A DNA stretch of 64,000 nt from Rahnella sp. AA (GCF_002834385.1 NZ_PITQ01000003.1:62001-126000); one strand, 5' to 3'; numbered from the stretch's first letter, positions 17,316 to 27,639 are shown. Notes: a model not told the origin generated them from the sequence alone. Made by a program: numbers and translations.

Positions 17316-18151
17316 CCATTCACCTGCATGCGTGTCTGAATACGTTCAGATGCCATGCAGGCATCAATAAACCGGGTCATTTTAGCCAGCGTGATCTCAC
17401 GGTAACTTTCACAGAAAATATCATGCCGGGCGCCGGGAATATTATCAGCCTCACAATGTATCCCCCTGAGATGCTCCCACGCAGTTTGCGTTTCTTCGGC
17501 CAGCACGGTGGTATCCTGTGTGCCGTGCAGCCAGAGCGCCGGTAAATTGCCGAATCCGGGCCCCTCGTTAATCAGCATCAGCATACGCTCCATTGCCGCC
17601 AGGGTGCGGCGCATGAATGGCCCCACTTTTTCGCCCTTTTTCACCGTTTTACCTTCGCGCAAAAAAGCCTGCTGCGGTATGGCATATAAATCAGTGATAC
17701 GCGTCCGGCTTCCCAAAAGCGGTGCCGACAGTACCAAACCCCTGACTTCCCCGCTGTTAAGCTGCACATAGCGCGTCGCAATCATGCCCCCCATCGAGTG
17801 CCCGACCACATACAGAGGCAAATCCGGATACTGACAACGAACGCTGGCGACGACATTCCCGACATCATTGACCACGGCGTCAAAATCTTCGATAACCAGT
17901 CTTTCCCCCTGAGAAAGCCCGTGTCCCGGATGATCCGGCCCAAAAACATACGCCCCGTGGGACTGAAAATGTCTGGCAACGTTTTCGTAATGACCAATAT
18001 GCTCGCTGTGACCATGCACAAGGAGCAGCAGATAACGGGGCGACGCGGTGATCCACTGATACACCGCAATTGCCGCCGCACTGCCCTGAATGTAGTTAAG
18101 TTCAAAACCGGACACAGGCTCCCCCTTCAACATCAACGCGGATAAAAACAT
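17303..18151 (-). CDS. Alpha/beta hydrolase, monoacylglycerol lipase/lysophospholipase-like
   Basis: The 282-residue protein has the Hydrolase_4 (serine aminopeptidase S33) pattern. LVHGHSEH near residue 43 is the oxyanion-hole region, GHSMGG near residue 117 is the nucleophile elbow with the catalytic serine, WLHGTQDTTV near residue 208 holds the acid region, and GARHDIF near residue 245 holds the catalytic histidine. This fits monoacylglycerol lipases and PldB-like enzymes. No signal peptide is seen, so it is cytosolic or membrane-associated. It is a single gene, convergent with the siaD-like gene. The ATG at 18151 lacks a strong ribosome site; an ATG six codons later is an alternative. Confidence 0.85.
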   Translation of the reverse strand: MFLSALMLKGEPVSGFELNYIQGSAAAIAVYQWITASPRYLLLLVHGHSEHIGHYENVARHFQSHGAYVFGPDHPGHGLSQGERLVIEDFDAVVNDVGNVVASVRCQYPDLPLYVVGHSMGGMIATRYVQLNSGEVRGLVLSAPLLGSRTRITDLYAIPQQAFLREGKTVKKGEKVGPFMRRTLAAMERMLMLINEGPGFGNLPALWLHGTQDTTVLAEETQTAWEHLRGIHCEADNIPGARHDIFCESYREITLAKMTRFIDACMASERIQTRMQVNGYPQ

Positions 18152-18303
18152 CGTTTATACGAGGGTAAACCGTCAAGGTTACAGTTTGCTTATGTCGAAC
18201 CAACGCCAGATAACCATTGCCAGCAATAAATGGACCGATGCACAGGCACACATCATGATCGCCAGCGGAGAGTGTAAAGATTCACCTGCGAATGTTGATG
18301 GTA

Positions 18304-18338
18304 AGGGAGCGAACTCATCAGCGGTGTATCCGCTCCCT
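18304..18338. terminator. Hairpin after the GudP-type transporter gene
   Basis: AGGGAGCG (18304-18311) pairs with CGCTCCCT (18331-18338), 7 bp after the transporter stop on the minus strand. There is no T run, so it may be a weak terminator or an mRNA 3' stabiliser. Confidence 0.5.
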
Positions 18339-18344
18339 CAGGGC

Positions 18345-19679
18345 TTAGTTTTTCTTAAATTCCATGCGTTTAATTTCACCCACCACCAGCAGATAGCAAA
18401 GCATCGACATCAGCGCTGAACAGCCGACAAAAATCAACGCGCTGTTAAATGAATGCAATCCTTTCACCATATAACCGATGAGCAAAGGCGTGACAATAGA
18501 AGCCACGTTGCCAAAGATGTTGAAAATCGCACCGCACATCCCGACCATTTCTTTTGGTGCGGTATCGGCGATCACCGGCCAGCCGAGTGCCCCAAACCCT
18601 TTGCCAAAGAACGCCAGCGCCATCAGTGCCACCACGACCACATTATTGTTGGTGTAGTTACATAAGATAATGCCGGAGGCCAGAATCATGCCGCAAACGA
18701 TCGGTATCTTGCGCGCGGCGGTTAATGAGAAACCGCGTTTGAGCAGATTATCCGAGACTACACCGCCCAGGATCCCGCCGCAGAAGCCGCACATCGCCGG
18801 GATTGAGGCAATCATCCCGACTTTAAGGATAGACATGCCCTTTTCCTGCACCAGATAGATGGGGAACCAGGTCAGGAAGAACCAGGTGATGGTATTCAGG
18901 AAATATTGCCCAAAGAAAATACCGAGCATCATGCGGCTGCTCAGCAACTGGCGCACATAGCTCCATTTTGGTCCCTGTTTTTCTTTTTTGCTTTTGGCCT
19001 GATCCATATTGACCACCGCACCGCCCTGCTCAATGTATTCAAGCTCACCGGCAGAAACCCCCGGATGCTCAAGCGGATTACGGACAAATTTCACCCAGAA
19101 CAACGTCAGCACAAAACCAATCACACCCATGACGACGAAGACATTTTCCCAACCCCATGCGTAAGTCAGCCAGCCGAGGAAAGGTGAAAATATCGCGAGG
19201 GAAAAGTACTGTGCTGCGTTAAATATTGAGGATGCCGTTGCGCGCTCTTTGGTCGGGAACCACGCCGCTACCATACGGGCGTTCGCCGGGAAAGCCGGTG
19301 CTTCAGCAAAGCCTAATAAGAATTGCAGTAAGAACAGTGAGCCGACGGCGTAAGCCACCGGGAACCAGCCGACAAAACCCTGAACTAAAGTGAATAAAGA
19401 CCAGAAGAACAGGCTGTAAGTGTAAACCTTAATGGTGCCAAATCTGTCGAGCAACCACCCGCCGGGTAATTGCATCAGCAAATATGAAATACCAAATGCC
19501 GAAAATATTTTCCCCAGATCCACAACGTCTAAACCCAGGTTTTTAGAAACTTCCGTACCGGCAATAGACAGTGTTACGCGGTCGGCGTAGTTAACAGCGG
19601 TAATAATGAAGATAATAAGTAAAATAATGTAACGCACATGCGTTTTTTTATTTCCTGATGCAACAGATTCAACACTCAT
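18345..19679 (-). CDS. MFS transporter, anion:cation symporter family (GudP/GarP-like)
   Basis: The 444-residue protein has twelve predicted membrane segments and a charged central loop near residues 210-235. The first segment carries NYADRVTLSIAG and the loop after segment 2 GGWLLDRFG, both typical of the ACS family that imports glucarate, galactarate or galactonate with protons. I chose the ATG at 19679 behind AGAGGGAACC rather than an upstream TTG at 19715. It stands alone, after a 667-bp gap rich in inverted repeats. It may feed acid sugars to the dehydratase at 4056-5252 or to another pathway; the substrate is not provable from sequence. Confidence 0.88.
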   Translation of the reverse strand: MSVESVASGNKKTHVRYIILLIIFIITAVNYADRVTLSIAGTEVSKNLGLDVVDLGKIFSAFGISYLLMQLPGGWLLDRFGTIKVYTYSLFFWSLFTLVQGFVGWFPVAYAVGSLFLLQFLLGFAEAPAFPANARMVAAWFPTKERATASSIFNAAQYFSLAIFSPFLGWLTYAWGWENVFVVMGVIGFVLTLFWVKFVRNPLEHPGVSAGELEYIEQGGAVVNMDQAKSKKEKQGPKWSYVRQLLSSRMMLGIFFGQYFLNTITWFFLTWFPIYLVQEKGMSILKVGMIASIPAMCGFCGGILGGVVSDNLLKRGFSLTAARKIPIVCGMILASGIILCNYTNNNVVVVALMALAFFGKGFGALGWPVIADTAPKEMVGMCGAIFNIFGNVASIVTPLLIGYMVKGLHSFNSALIFVGCSALMSMLCYLLVVGEIKRMEFKKN

Positions 19680-20311
19680 GGTTCCCTCTCTATAATATTT
19701 TCCGGCCATAATCAAACCTGAATTAACTTTTATCGGATTTGAAAAACACCAAAGCCGGGGCTTTTCATCCCTGTTTAAATAAAAGTCCTTTAGGAAGATA
19801 GCGCCTTAACTCACCCGTATTGTTGACGCAATTAATGTTCGCCAGGGTTATCTTCAGAGAGTGGGGTCAGTATAAAAAAGAGGAAAGCGAATTAACACTG
19901 TGCGAACGCACAATAATACGCGGTGAATTTCAGCAAATTTATTTGCATTTTCACACCGGGTTAAAAATGTGATCACACAGCGTTACCGGCTCGCAATATG
20001 GCCTTCAGAGGGTGATACAGGTCACACTTTATATTTCATCTGCCATAATACTTTCGGTTTCTCCTGCGTAAAGCAGGTCAATTGCACAATGGGCATTTTG
20101 AGGTTCTGCTTTATAATTGACAGCATAGACCCGTAATAATTGACGCAGTGTTAGCCCGGAATTCAGAGATAAACGTTAGAGCGCTTTCTTTTGCAAAAAA
20201 AAGATTTACCGCAGGAGTCTTTAATAAAGGCAGGAATGCTTTAGCAATACGTGTGATTTAAACGGAGAATTTAAACAAGGCGTTTTATATTACGTCACAA
20301 ATACTGATATA
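19680..20311. other. Long intergenic region with several inverted repeats, no gene seen
   Basis: No convincing coding frame is present. It holds TGTGCG-AA-CGCACA (19899-19912), the perfect ten-base palindrome TGTGATCACA (19968-19977) and a CRP-like site (20011-20026). It probably contains a long leader and a complex promoter for the minus-strand transporter gene; a small RNA cannot be excluded. Confidence 0.5.
20011..20026. promoter_or_regulatory. CRP-like site
   Basis: GGTGA-N6-TCACA matches the TGTGA-N6-TCACA consensus at 9 of 10 defined bases. It is about 330 bp upstream of the transporter start. Confidence 0.5.
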
Positions 20312-20336
20312 CCCGCGGAGAATATTTCTCCGCGGG
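20312..20336. terminator. Strong hairpin after eda
   Basis: An 11-bp perfect stem (20312-20322 with 20326-20336) around a three-base loop lies 10 bp after the eda stop on the minus strand. The T run is poor, but this is the likely end of the gntK-gntU-edd-eda transcript. Confidence 0.65.
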
Positions 20337-20346
20337 ATATTATTGA

Positions 20347-20988
20347 TTACGCCGTTGCCCCGGCCACCGCTTCACGGGCAAGATCGGTAATACGCGCATA
20401 ATCGCCGTTTTCCAGCGCATCGGCTGGCACCAGCCAGGAGCCACCGATGCACAACACGCTCTTCAGCGCCAGATAGTTGCGGTAGTTCGCCAGTGAAATT
20501 CCGCCTGTCGGGCAAAAACGTACCTGCGGGAACGGGCCGCCGATCGCCTGTAACGCTTTCACACCACCGTTCGCTTCCGCCGGGAAAAACTTGAACTCAC
20601 GTAACCCGTGATCCATCCCCAGCATCAGTTCTGAAACCGTAGAAATCCCCGGAATCAATGGAATAGTCCCGGCAGTCGCTGCGCTCAGCAGGTCATCCGT
20701 CAGGCCAGGACTGATGGCAAACTGCGCGCCAGCGTCAGTCACCGCCTTCAGCTGCTGCGCGTTCAGTACGGTACCCGCGCCGATGATCGCCTCAGGTACC
20801 TCTTTGGCGATAGCGCGGATAGCCTCCAGCGCGCAAGCGGTTCGCAGCGTCACTTCCAGCACGCGAACACCACCGGCGACCAGCGCTTTCGCCAGTGGAA
20901 CGGCGTGTTCAAGTTTATTGATGACAATAACCGGCACCACCGGCCCTGCTGTCAGGATCTGTTCTGCACTTGTTTTCCAGTTTTTCAT
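20347..20988 (-). CDS. eda: KDPG/KHG aldolase Eda
   Basis: The 213-residue cytosolic enzyme splits 2-keto-3-deoxy-6-phosphogluconate into pyruvate and glyceraldehyde 3-phosphate, the last step of the Entner-Doudoroff route. The Schiff-base lysine is Lys133 in FKFFPAE and the catalytic glutamate is Glu45 in LEVTLRT, at the same positions as in E. coli. PTGGIS near residue 161 forms the phosphate site. It follows edd by 30 bp in the gntK-gntU-edd-eda operon. A strong hairpin follows. The length equals that of E. coli Eda. Confidence 0.97.
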   Translation of the reverse strand: MKNWKTSAEQILTAGPVVPVIVINKLEHAVPLAKALVAGGVRVLEVTLRTACALEAIRAIAKEVPEAIIGAGTVLNAQQLKAVTDAGAQFAISPGLTDDLLSAATAGTIPLIPGISTVSELMLGMDHGLREFKFFPAEANGGVKALQAIGGPFPQVRFCPTGGISLANYRNYLALKSVLCIGGSWLVPADALENGDYARITDLAREAVAGATA

Positions 20989-21018
20989 TTTCTTTTCTCT
21001 TCAGTCATCACATCGGCA

Positions 21019-22833
21019 TTAAAATTTGATACAGCACGCGCCCTGTTCCGCGCCGGAAAGCTGGCTGCGGAGCGCACCGAAAAGTTCACGGCCACAGCCG
21101 GTATGTTCAGCACTCAGGTCCGGCTGGTACGCCGTGCGTTTTGCCAGTTCGGCGTCGTCCACCATTAACGCCAGCTCACCGGTACGGCCATTCACACGAA
21201 TGATGTCGCCATTTCGCACTTTCGCCAGCATGCCGCCGGTACAGGCTTCCGGTGTGACATGTATGGCAGAAGGCACCTTGCCGGATGCGCCGGATAAACG
21301 CCCGTCGGTGACCAGCGCAACCTTAAAACCGCGATCCATCAGCACGCCGAGAGGCGGCATCAGTTTATGTAACTCCGGCATGCCATTGGCCTGTGGCCCC
21401 TGAAAACGCACGACGACCACGCAGTCCCGGTCAAGCTTACCGGCCTCGAAAGCCGGAACGATGTCATGCTGGCTTTCAAATACCACCGCAGGCGCTTCAA
21501 TGATCTGATTATCTGCCGGTACTGCAGAGGTTTTCATCACCGCACGCCCCAGGTTGCCGGACAACACTTTGGTGCCACCATGATGCTCAAACGGCGCGGA
21601 AATACTGGCGATCACTTTCGTATCCAGCGAGCTTTCCGCACCTTCCCGCCATGCCAGTTTGCCGTTATCCAGCCACGGTTCCTGCGTATAACGTTCCAGG
21701 CCGAAACCGGCCACGGTGTTGACGTCCTGGTGCAGCAGGCCATTTTTCAGTAATTCACGCACCACCAGTTGCACACCACCCGCGGCCTGAAACTGGTTAA
21801 TATCCGCCGGGCCGTTCGGATAAATACGGCACAACAACGGCACGGCGTCGGAAAGCTCAGAGAAATCATCCCAGTTAATGATGATGCCCGCCGCACGCGC
21901 CATGGCCACCATATGCATGGTCAGGTTGGTAGAGCCGCCGGTCGCCAGCAGTGAAACAATCCCGTTCACCACGGTTTTTTCATTCACCATCAGGCCGAGC
22001 GGTTGATAGTTACCGCTGTTTTCGGTCAGACGTGTTACCTGACGCGCCGCCGAATCGGTCAGCGCATCGCGCAATGCGCAATCCGGCGGCACGAATGACG
22101 AACCCGGCAGATGCAACCCCATCACTTCCATCACCATCTGGTTGGTATTGGCCGTGCCATAAAACGTACAGGTACCGATGCCGTGATACGACGCGGCTTC
22201 CGCTTCCAGCAGCGCCTGGCGATCCACTTTACCTTCGGTATACAGCTGGCGAATGCGGACTTTTTCTTTGTTCGGTAAACCGGTGCTCATCGGCCCGGCA
22301 GGAATAAAGACCGCAGGCAGGTGCCCGAATGACAGCGCCGCCATGACTAATCCCGGCACAATTTTGTCGCAAATCCCCAGATACAGTGCGCCGTCGAACA
22401 TATTGTGGGAAAGGCCAATGGCAGCAGACATTGCAATCACATCACGGCTCATCAGCGACAGCTCCATGCCGTCCTGCCCTTGCGTGACACCGTCACACAT
22501 TGCCGGTACGCCACCGGCGACCTGCCCGACGGCACCCACGGCTTTCAGCGATTCTTTCAGGCGTTGCGGATAATGCTCGTAAGGCTGGTGGGCCGAAAGC
22601 ATGTCGTTGTAGGCAGTGATAATGGCGATATCACTGCGGACCATATTTTTCAGTGCATTTTTTTCATCCGGCTGACAGGCCGCAAAGCCATGTGCCAGAT
22701 TGCCGCAGGCCAGTTGCGCGCGGTGCACCGTTTGCGAACGGGCAGATTCCATACGCACCAGATAGGCTTCACGGGTTGCGGCAGAGCGTTCGATAATGCG
22801 CTGCGTGACGCGGGATAAGGTTTCGTTAATCAT
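21019..22833 (-). CDS. edd: 6-phosphogluconate dehydratase Edd
   Basis: The 604-residue protein matches the IlvD/Edd family across its full length. [14 protein letters not shown] and [13 protein letters not shown] carry two of the cysteines that hold the [4Fe-4S] cluster, and [20 protein letters not shown] is the C-terminal family signature. It dehydrates 6-phosphogluconate to KDPG, the substrate of the downstream Eda. It lies 14 bp after gntU and 30 bp before eda, so one transcript covers import, phosphorylation, dehydration and cleavage. The length matches E. coli Edd (603). Confidence 0.97.
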   Translation of the reverse strand: MINETLSRVTQRIIERSAATREAYLVRMESARSQTVHRAQLACGNLAHGFAACQPDEKNALKNMVRSDIAIITAYNDMLSAHQPYEHYPQRLKESLKAVGAVGQVAGGVPAMCDGVTQGQDGMELSLMSRDVIAMSAAIGLSHNMFDGALYLGICDKIVPGLVMAALSFGHLPAVFIPAGPMSTGLPNKEKVRIRQLYTEGKVDRQALLEAEAASYHGIGTCTFYGTANTNQMVMEVMGLHLPGSSFVPPDCALRDALTDSAARQVTRLTENSGNYQPLGLMVNEKTVVNGIVSLLATGGSTNLTMHMVAMARAAGIIINWDDFSELSDAVPLLCRIYPNGPADINQFQAAGGVQLVVRELLKNGLLHQDVNTVAGFGLERYTQEPWLDNGKLAWREGAESSLDTKVIASISAPFEHHGGTKVLSGNLGRAVMKTSAVPADNQIIEAPAVVFESQHDIVPAFEAGKLDRDCVVVVRFQGPQANGMPELHKLMPPLGVLMDRGFKVALVTDGRLSGASGKVPSAIHVTPEACTGGMLAKVRNGDIIRVNGRTGELALMVDDAELAKRTAYQPDLSAEHTGCGRELFGALRSQLSGAEQGACCIKF

Positions 22834-22847
22834 ATCGTTCTCCCTTT

Positions 22848-24191
22848 TTAAAGCATCGTGAAGGCAATCATGCCGATGATCCCACCGGTCGTGCCCAGAA
22901 TGGTTTCCATCAGCGTCCAGGTTTTCAGCGTTTGCAGCTCACTGGCCCCGGTGAATTTGCCAAACAGCCAGAAACCGGCGTCGTTAACATGGCTGAGGAC
23001 GATGGAACCGCCGGTGATACAGATGGCGAGCGCAGCAAGCTGGCCGCCGTTCAGCCCCATCTGATGGGTCACCGGCATCACCAGCCCGACCGTTGTCAGG
23101 CAGGCCACCGTGGCCGAACCCTGCATCACGCGCACGACGGCGGCCAGCACAAAACAGGCAACGGCTATCGGCAAACCGGTACCAATCAGCGCATCACCAA
23201 TCGCCGGGCCAACGCCGGAATCGACCAGAATTTGTTTAAACACCCCGCCCGCACCGGTCATCAGCAGGATGATCCCGGCGGGTTGTACGGCTGCAGAGCA
23301 AATTGCCAGCGTCTGCTCATTGGTCATGCCGCGTGGTTTTGCCAGGCCGTAAATCACGATCAGGCAGGCAATCAGAATGGCGGTGAACGGATGTCCGATG
23401 AATTCCAGCCATTGCTGTAAATGCGAACCCTGCGTCACGAAACGCGCGCCGATGGTTTTCATCCCAACCAGCACCAGCGGGCAAAGCACCAGCGCCAGGC
23501 TAAAGCCAAAGGACGGCAGATTCTCTTTATTCAGCGTCGGCGCATTCTCTTCCACCGGCATTGGCCAGTTAACGCGTTTGCTGATGAAATTGCCGAAGAC
23601 CGGACCCGCAAGCAGCATACCGACAATCGCGGCCACCAGACCGATGGCAATCATCCAGCCGAAATCAGCATGCATCTGCGAAGCCAGCAGCATCGGCACC
23701 GGACCGGGCACCAGGAAGCAGGCGGCGGCGGCCACACCGGCAAACAGCGGGATTGCCAGCCGGACAATATTGCCGTCAGTGCGGCGTGCGACGGCAAACA
23801 CAATGCCGATCAGCAACACAATGGCGACATCAAAGAACAACGGCAAAGCACAAACCAGACCGGCGATACCCAGCGCATAGTTGGCCTTATTCTTGCCGAA
23901 TCGTTTCAGTAAATGGGCCGCAATTTGATCGAGCGCGCCGACTTCATGCAGGATCTTGCCAAACATGGCACCCAGCGCGACGACAATCGCCAGAAAGCCC
24001 AGCGTGCTGCCCATCCCTTTTTGCATGGTGTCAGCGATGGTATCGATCGGCATGCCGGAAAAAATCCCGGCTGCGATCGACACCAGCATCAGCGCGACGA
24101 AAGCGTGCATACGCACTTTCATCACCAGGAACAGCAGCAATAAAACCGAACCAAAGGCGGTTCCGGCTAAGGTAATTGTATTCACGCGCAT
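22848..24191 (-). CDS. gntU: Gluconate permease GntU (GntP family)
   Basis: The 447-residue inner-membrane protein has a dozen or more hydrophobic segments and matches the low-affinity gluconate transporter GntU of E. coli closely, including [33 protein letters not shown] and the C-terminal [20 protein letters not shown]. It imports gluconate with protons. Its first codons overlap the end of gntK by 10 bp (translational coupling), as in gntKU of enteric bacteria. GntT and GntP are alternatives within the family, but the gene order and length favour GntU. Confidence 0.92.
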   Translation of the reverse strand: MRVNTITLAGTAFGSVLLLLFLVMKVRMHAFVALMLVSIAAGIFSGMPIDTIADTMQKGMGSTLGFLAIVVALGAMFGKILHEVGALDQIAAHLLKRFGKNKANYALGIAGLVCALPLFFDVAIVLLIGIVFAVARRTDGNIVRLAIPLFAGVAAAACFLVPGPVPMLLASQMHADFGWMIAIGLVAAIVGMLLAGPVFGNFISKRVNWPMPVEENAPTLNKENLPSFGFSLALVLCPLVLVGMKTIGARFVTQGSHLQQWLEFIGHPFTAILIACLIVIYGLAKPRGMTNEQTLAICSAAVQPAGIILLMTGAGGVFKQILVDSGVGPAIGDALIGTGLPIAVACFVLAAVVRVMQGSATVACLTTVGLVMPVTHQMGLNGGQLAALAICITGGSIVLSHVNDAGFWLFGKFTGASELQTLKTWTLMETILGTTGGIIGMIAFTML

Positions 24192-24727
24192 TGCTCCTGG
24201 GATTGAAAACTGTGGATGTGTTGCAGGGTTTCTGCGATCACGTCGTCGAGGGGCTGATTGATATTGATGGTAATCACATCGCTTTCTTCCGCACCGGGCT
24301 GCTCGAGCGCGGCAAACTGCGAAATCAGCATCTGAGGTTTAAAAAAGTGGCCTTTGCGTGCGGCCAGACGCGCTTCAATAACGGGCATTTCGCCATTCAT
24401 ATAAACGAACGACAGATTGCTGTTCCCGGCCCGCAGGCGGTCACGGTAACGCTTTTTCAGTGCCGAGCAGACAATGACCGACACGCTGTGGGTCCGCTGC
24501 ATCGCAAATGCGGCATCGTTCAGGGCAGCCAGCCACGGCGCACGATCTTCATCGTTGAGCGCGTCACCGCCTGCCATTTTGAGAATATTGCTGCGTGGAT
24601 GTAAAAAGTCGCCGTCAAGGAATCCGGCGGAAAGCTGCTGCGCTACGGCGTTTGCGACGGCAGATTTTCCACTGCCGGACACGCCCATGAAGATATAGAT
24701 ACGATTATTGTTTTGATGAGTGTTCAC
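24182..24727 (-). CDS. gntK: Gluconokinase GntK
   Basis: The 181-residue kinase has a P-loop GVSGSGKS near residue 15 and the GntK pattern LDGDFLHPRSNILKMAGG with the DRAPWL segment. It phosphorylates gluconate to 6-phosphogluconate with ATP. It is first in the operon and its start is 20 bp downstream of two GntR-type operators, with TAGGAGCTAA as ribosome site. Family length is about 175. Gluconate import, phosphorylation, dehydration and aldol cleavage are thus all in one unit. Confidence 0.96.
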   Translation of the reverse strand: MNTHQNNNRIYIFMGVSGSGKSAVANAVAQQLSAGFLDGDFLHPRSNILKMAGGDALNDEDRAPWLAALNDAAFAMQRTHSVSVIVCSALKKRYRDRLRAGNSNLSFVYMNGEMPVIEARLAARKGHFFKPQMLISQFAALEQPGAEESDVITININQPLDDVIAETLQHIHSFQSQEQCA

Positions 24728-24747
24728 GACTTAGCTCCTGGTATTGG

Positions 24748-24777
24748 ATGTTACCGGTAACATGTTATCGGTAACAT
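24748..24777. promoter_or_regulatory. Tandem GntR operators
   Basis: ATGTTACCGGTAACAT (24748-24763), a perfect palindrome, and ATGTTATCGGTAACAT (24762-24777) overlap by two bases. Both match the enteric GntR operator. They sit just upstream of gntK; the GntR repressor gene is not in this window. Confidence 0.9.
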
Positions 24778-24831
24778 TATCAGAGGGATTCTGGCGTCTG
24801 ACAATCGGTGGCGGCGGCTGAAAACCATAAA

Positions 24832-24847
24832 TGTGATCGGGTTCAAA
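24832..24847. promoter_or_regulatory. CRP site upstream of gntK
   Basis: AA-TGTGA-N6-TCAAA-GTT matches the CRP consensus at 9 of 10 core bases and flanks, about 55-85 bp upstream of the GntR sites. Catabolite activation of a gluconate operon is expected. Confidence 0.7.
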
Positions 24848-25086
24848 GTTAACTATTAGCAATGAAACATTTTTTGTAGGGGTATTAACAGGCAGGTAAC
24901 ACAGGCACATAGCACACCCGGGTAAGTCTCACAGAATATTCATTCCGGCTTGTAATAATCACATTCCTTGTCTATTACTTAAACCACGTAATAAACCGCT
25001 GTTTTTGCACCGGCTTATTGCTTAACAGGATAATTATTGACGACTTATTCCGCCGGGTTTCCGGTACTCAAACTTCTGAGGCAAAA
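24848..25086. other. Intergenic region between gntK and the bhsA-like gene
   Basis: No coding frame. It should hold the divergent promoter of the bhsA-like gene; the sequence is AT-rich and I find no clear operator in it. Confidence 0.5.
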
Positions 25087-25365
25087 ATGAAAATATCTCA
25101 CGCATTGTTGGCAGTGGCTTTAACCGGTGGCCTTTCCTTTAGCGCATTTTCTGCTCAACTTTTGAAGAAAGCAGATTTTGAAAAAGTCGCTTCTCAATAT
25201 ACAAAAGTCGGTTCAGTCACCACCTCGAATAAAACGTCGCAGTCGGGCGCAATTGAAGATCTGTCCAAGAAAGCGGATAAAAAAGGCGGCGACGTTTTTG
25301 TATTAACATCGGGTAATACCAACAATAAAATCCACGGCACCGCTGACGTGTATAAGAAAAAGTAA
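25087..25365 (+). CDS. BhsA/McbA-like periplasmic stress protein (DUF1471)
   Basis: The product is 92 residues with a signal peptide ending near SAFSA-QLL, followed by one DUF1471 domain with the typical [15 protein letters not shown] and C-terminal GTADVYKKK. Such proteins (BhsA, McbA, YdgH group) are secreted, induced by stress and affect biofilm and envelope permeability. The ATG at 25087, with GAGG upstream, gives the normal signal peptide. A longer frame from 25018 would bury it. It is a single gene with its own terminator, divergent from the gluconate operon. Confidence 0.9.
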   Translation: MKISHALLAVALTGGLSFSAFSAQLLKKADFEKVASQYTKVGSVTTSNKTSQSGAIEDLSKKADKKGGDVFVLTSGNTNNKIHGTADVYKKK

Positions 25366-25384
25366 GTTATTCTGGTTATAAAAA

Positions 25385-25409
25385 AACCACGTCAAGGCGT
25401 GGTTTTTTT
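25385..25409. terminator. Bidirectional intrinsic terminator
   Basis: CCACG (25387-25391) pairs with CGTGG (25398-25402); the stem extends through A and T runs on both sides. It serves the convergent bhsA-like and FUSC genes. Confidence 0.85.
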
Positions 25410-25429
25410 ACGTTATGATGATGCCGGTA

Positions 25430-27484
25430 TCAGGCGGCAAGTCCTTCCGGCCAGCGCTGCGTCGGGTACAGCGCCATCCGGATGTTGAACAGATGGAACA
25501 GCGGTTTAAATAGCGTCATGTCATTACGGCATAGCGTTTCGAGCTGGATCAGCACGCGATTTAATTCCTCAAGCAGCGATTCAGGTGGTGCGATATAGAT
25601 ATTTTTCAGCCGCATTTTGATGTATTTATTAATTTCAAACATCAGCGCGTCCGTTTCCAGCGTATGGCTTTTTAAAATAGCCTGATGGCGGGCATAAAAA
25701 TCATAACAATTGACTCCCAGCCAGATTTCCGTAATCAAATTCCCGCCCAGCGCGACATTTGAAATCGGATCCACCTTATTACGTGGCAAAATAATATTCA
25801 CTTTATCGATCATGCTCGCGACATATTGCTGACGCCCGCGCAGTGACGATGCGTTAATTTTTATCTCGTTGGTAAACTGCAGCAGTTCTTTAATGCCTTT
25901 ACGCAATGCGCGTTTTGCCGTCCACGAAGGCCGTTTATTGCGGATAAGCGCGGTGGTCAGCAGCGCAATCGCAATCCCCACCAGCGTGGAAATTGCCGCA
26001 TTAACGATAACCAGCAGATCGGGCTTGAAGTCATGGCTCATGCCGATAAAACCGGGGATCTGCGTGGCAATAATCAGGCCGATAAAATTGGTTGAAGGAT
26101 TGGCGATCACCAGCCCCAGCGCCAGCAAACCCGGGGCAAGGCAGATGATCAGCGATTCAAACGTCACCGACAGCGGGATAAACACAGCGGCGTAAACAAT
26201 GCTGATAAGGATCGCTATCAGCACACCTTTCAGGAAAACTTTGATTGAGGCAATCGGGCTGTCGAGCGAGGCAAAGAAGGAGCAGATAACCGCCGCCATC
26301 ATCGGTGCGGAAGCCCCGTCGCGCCAGCCGGTACCAATCCAGAACAGGCAGCCGATCATTGTCGCAGCAAAGGCGCTGAAGGCTGACAGCAAAATCATTC
26401 CTTCATCTTTATGTTTTCTGATGAGTTTGAGTTTGCTGCTTTTTTTCTCTTTGCTGAACTGACTCACGCGCTCGGTCACGCCGAAATACGATTCCGCAAT
26501 GTGGATAAAATTCTGCAAACGCTCCAGCAAACCAATAAACAACAGCCCCTCTTCCGGCGTCATTTCGCCGCGGTCGTAGCACGCTTTGATTCTCTCCTGA
26601 GACGCACGGATATCCTCCTGAATCACTTTCGCATGACCGCTTTGTTCCGGGCTGTTCAGCCACAGCAGAAACTGGCTGAACGTTTCGCCGACAAAATCCG
26701 GGAACGCAATGCCCTGCTCACCCAGCAGGCTCAGCCGTTTTTCTATCGCCGTCAGGGTCGGGATCAGATACGACAGATGCTGATATTGCGCGGTCACCAG
26801 GCGAATTAACCTGCGCGCGGAGTCACCTTCAAAAACGCAGTGCGTGATCAGCGCTTCCACGCTGATGGGGTAATTCGCCATTTGCACCAGAATGTGTTCG
26901 CGCTCCGGCGACGTTTCTTTCGGGGTGGCGGTCAGCAGTTCGTTGCAGAGTTTTTTAGCACTTTCGTACCAGTTGCTGACGCTGTTTTCCAGCAGATTAC
27001 GCATACGGACCGGGAAAATCAGCATGTGTATCAGGCTGCTGCACACAATCGCGACCGTGATTTCTTCCACGCGGGATATCACCGTATAGGTAATCGACAT
27101 CGGTGTATCGACATCGGCAAACCCCATAATCGCCGCGCTGTAACCTGCCAGCATGAAGATATAGCTTTTCGGTGTGCGGTCATGCAAAGACAAATACAGG
27201 CAAAACGCCACCCACAGCGACACGCTGAGGCTGAAAAGAACCGGATCGGTAACGGTGAAGGGATACACCAGAAAAATGAAAACGCCGCCGAGAACAGTGC
27301 CGAAAAAACGATACGTGGCTTTAGAAAGCGTCGATGCGGAATAGAGCTGAGAAATGACATAAACCGAAACCATTGACCAGGCGGGTTTATCAAGATTCAG
27401 TTCCAGCGCTATGTATAAGGATAAAAATGCTGCAATACAGGTTTTGATTGAGAACAAAACAGCATTTTTTGTTAACCATTTCAT
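25430..27484 (-). CDS. FUSC-family inner-membrane efflux protein (AaeB-like)
   Basis: The 684-residue protein has two sets of about five to six membrane segments (residues 10-155 and about 370-500), each followed by a long soluble region. This is the duplicated layout of AaeB, YccS and related FUSC proteins. The N-terminal set includes the family's KTCIAAFLSLYIALELNLDKPAWS opening (residues 14-37). AaeB exports aromatic carboxylic acids with the membrane-fusion protein AaeA. No AaeA-type partner gene is adjacent, so the partner may be elsewhere or not needed. Substrate is unknown. Confidence 0.88.
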   Translation of the reverse strand: MKWLTKNAVLFSIKTCIAAFLSLYIALELNLDKPAWSMVSVYVISQLYSASTLSKATYRFFGTVLGGVFIFLVYPFTVTDPVLFSLSVSLWVAFCLYLSLHDRTPKSYIFMLAGYSAAIMGFADVDTPMSITYTVISRVEEITVAIVCSSLIHMLIFPVRMRNLLENSVSNWYESAKKLCNELLTATPKETSPEREHILVQMANYPISVEALITHCVFEGDSARRLIRLVTAQYQHLSYLIPTLTAIEKRLSLLGEQGIAFPDFVGETFSQFLLWLNSPEQSGHAKVIQEDIRASQERIKACYDRGEMTPEEGLLFIGLLERLQNFIHIAESYFGVTERVSQFSKEKKSSKLKLIRKHKDEGMILLSAFSAFAATMIGCLFWIGTGWRDGASAPMMAAVICSFFASLDSPIASIKVFLKGVLIAILISIVYAAVFIPLSVTFESLIICLAPGLLALGLVIANPSTNFIGLIIATQIPGFIGMSHDFKPDLLVIVNAAISTLVGIAIALLTTALIRNKRPSWTAKRALRKGIKELLQFTNEIKINASSLRGRQQYVASMIDKVNIILPRNKVDPISNVALGGNLITEIWLGVNCYDFYARHQAILKSHTLETDALMFEINKYIKMRLKNIYIAPPESLLEELNRVLIQLETLCRNDMTLFKPLFHLFNIRMALYPTQRWPEGLAA

Positions 27485-27639
27485 CGTAAAATCAACAACT
27501 CAGCGTATTTTAAAACAGCATTTTATACTGTCCGAAAGATTACGCCCTTTTCAAGAGTGTAACAAAACATGCGAAACTATTAGTCACCTTACAAAATTTC
27601 CTGCGTGATTTTACCGGCCTTTCCGTTCAGGTACAAAAA

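Noticed and set aside
18186-18419. Small plus-strand open frame between the hydrolase and transporter genes
   Set aside because: It runs into the 3' end of the transporter gene on the other strand, has no ribosome site and no recognisable features.
19753-19769. AAAGCC-GG-GGCTTT as a terminator of an unseen small RNA
   Set aside because: The loop is too tight for a full stem and the shortened stem is weak, so it does not support an RNA gene by itself.
19968-19977. TGTGATCACA as a CRP site
   Set aside because: The two half sites touch, without the six-base spacer that CRP needs.
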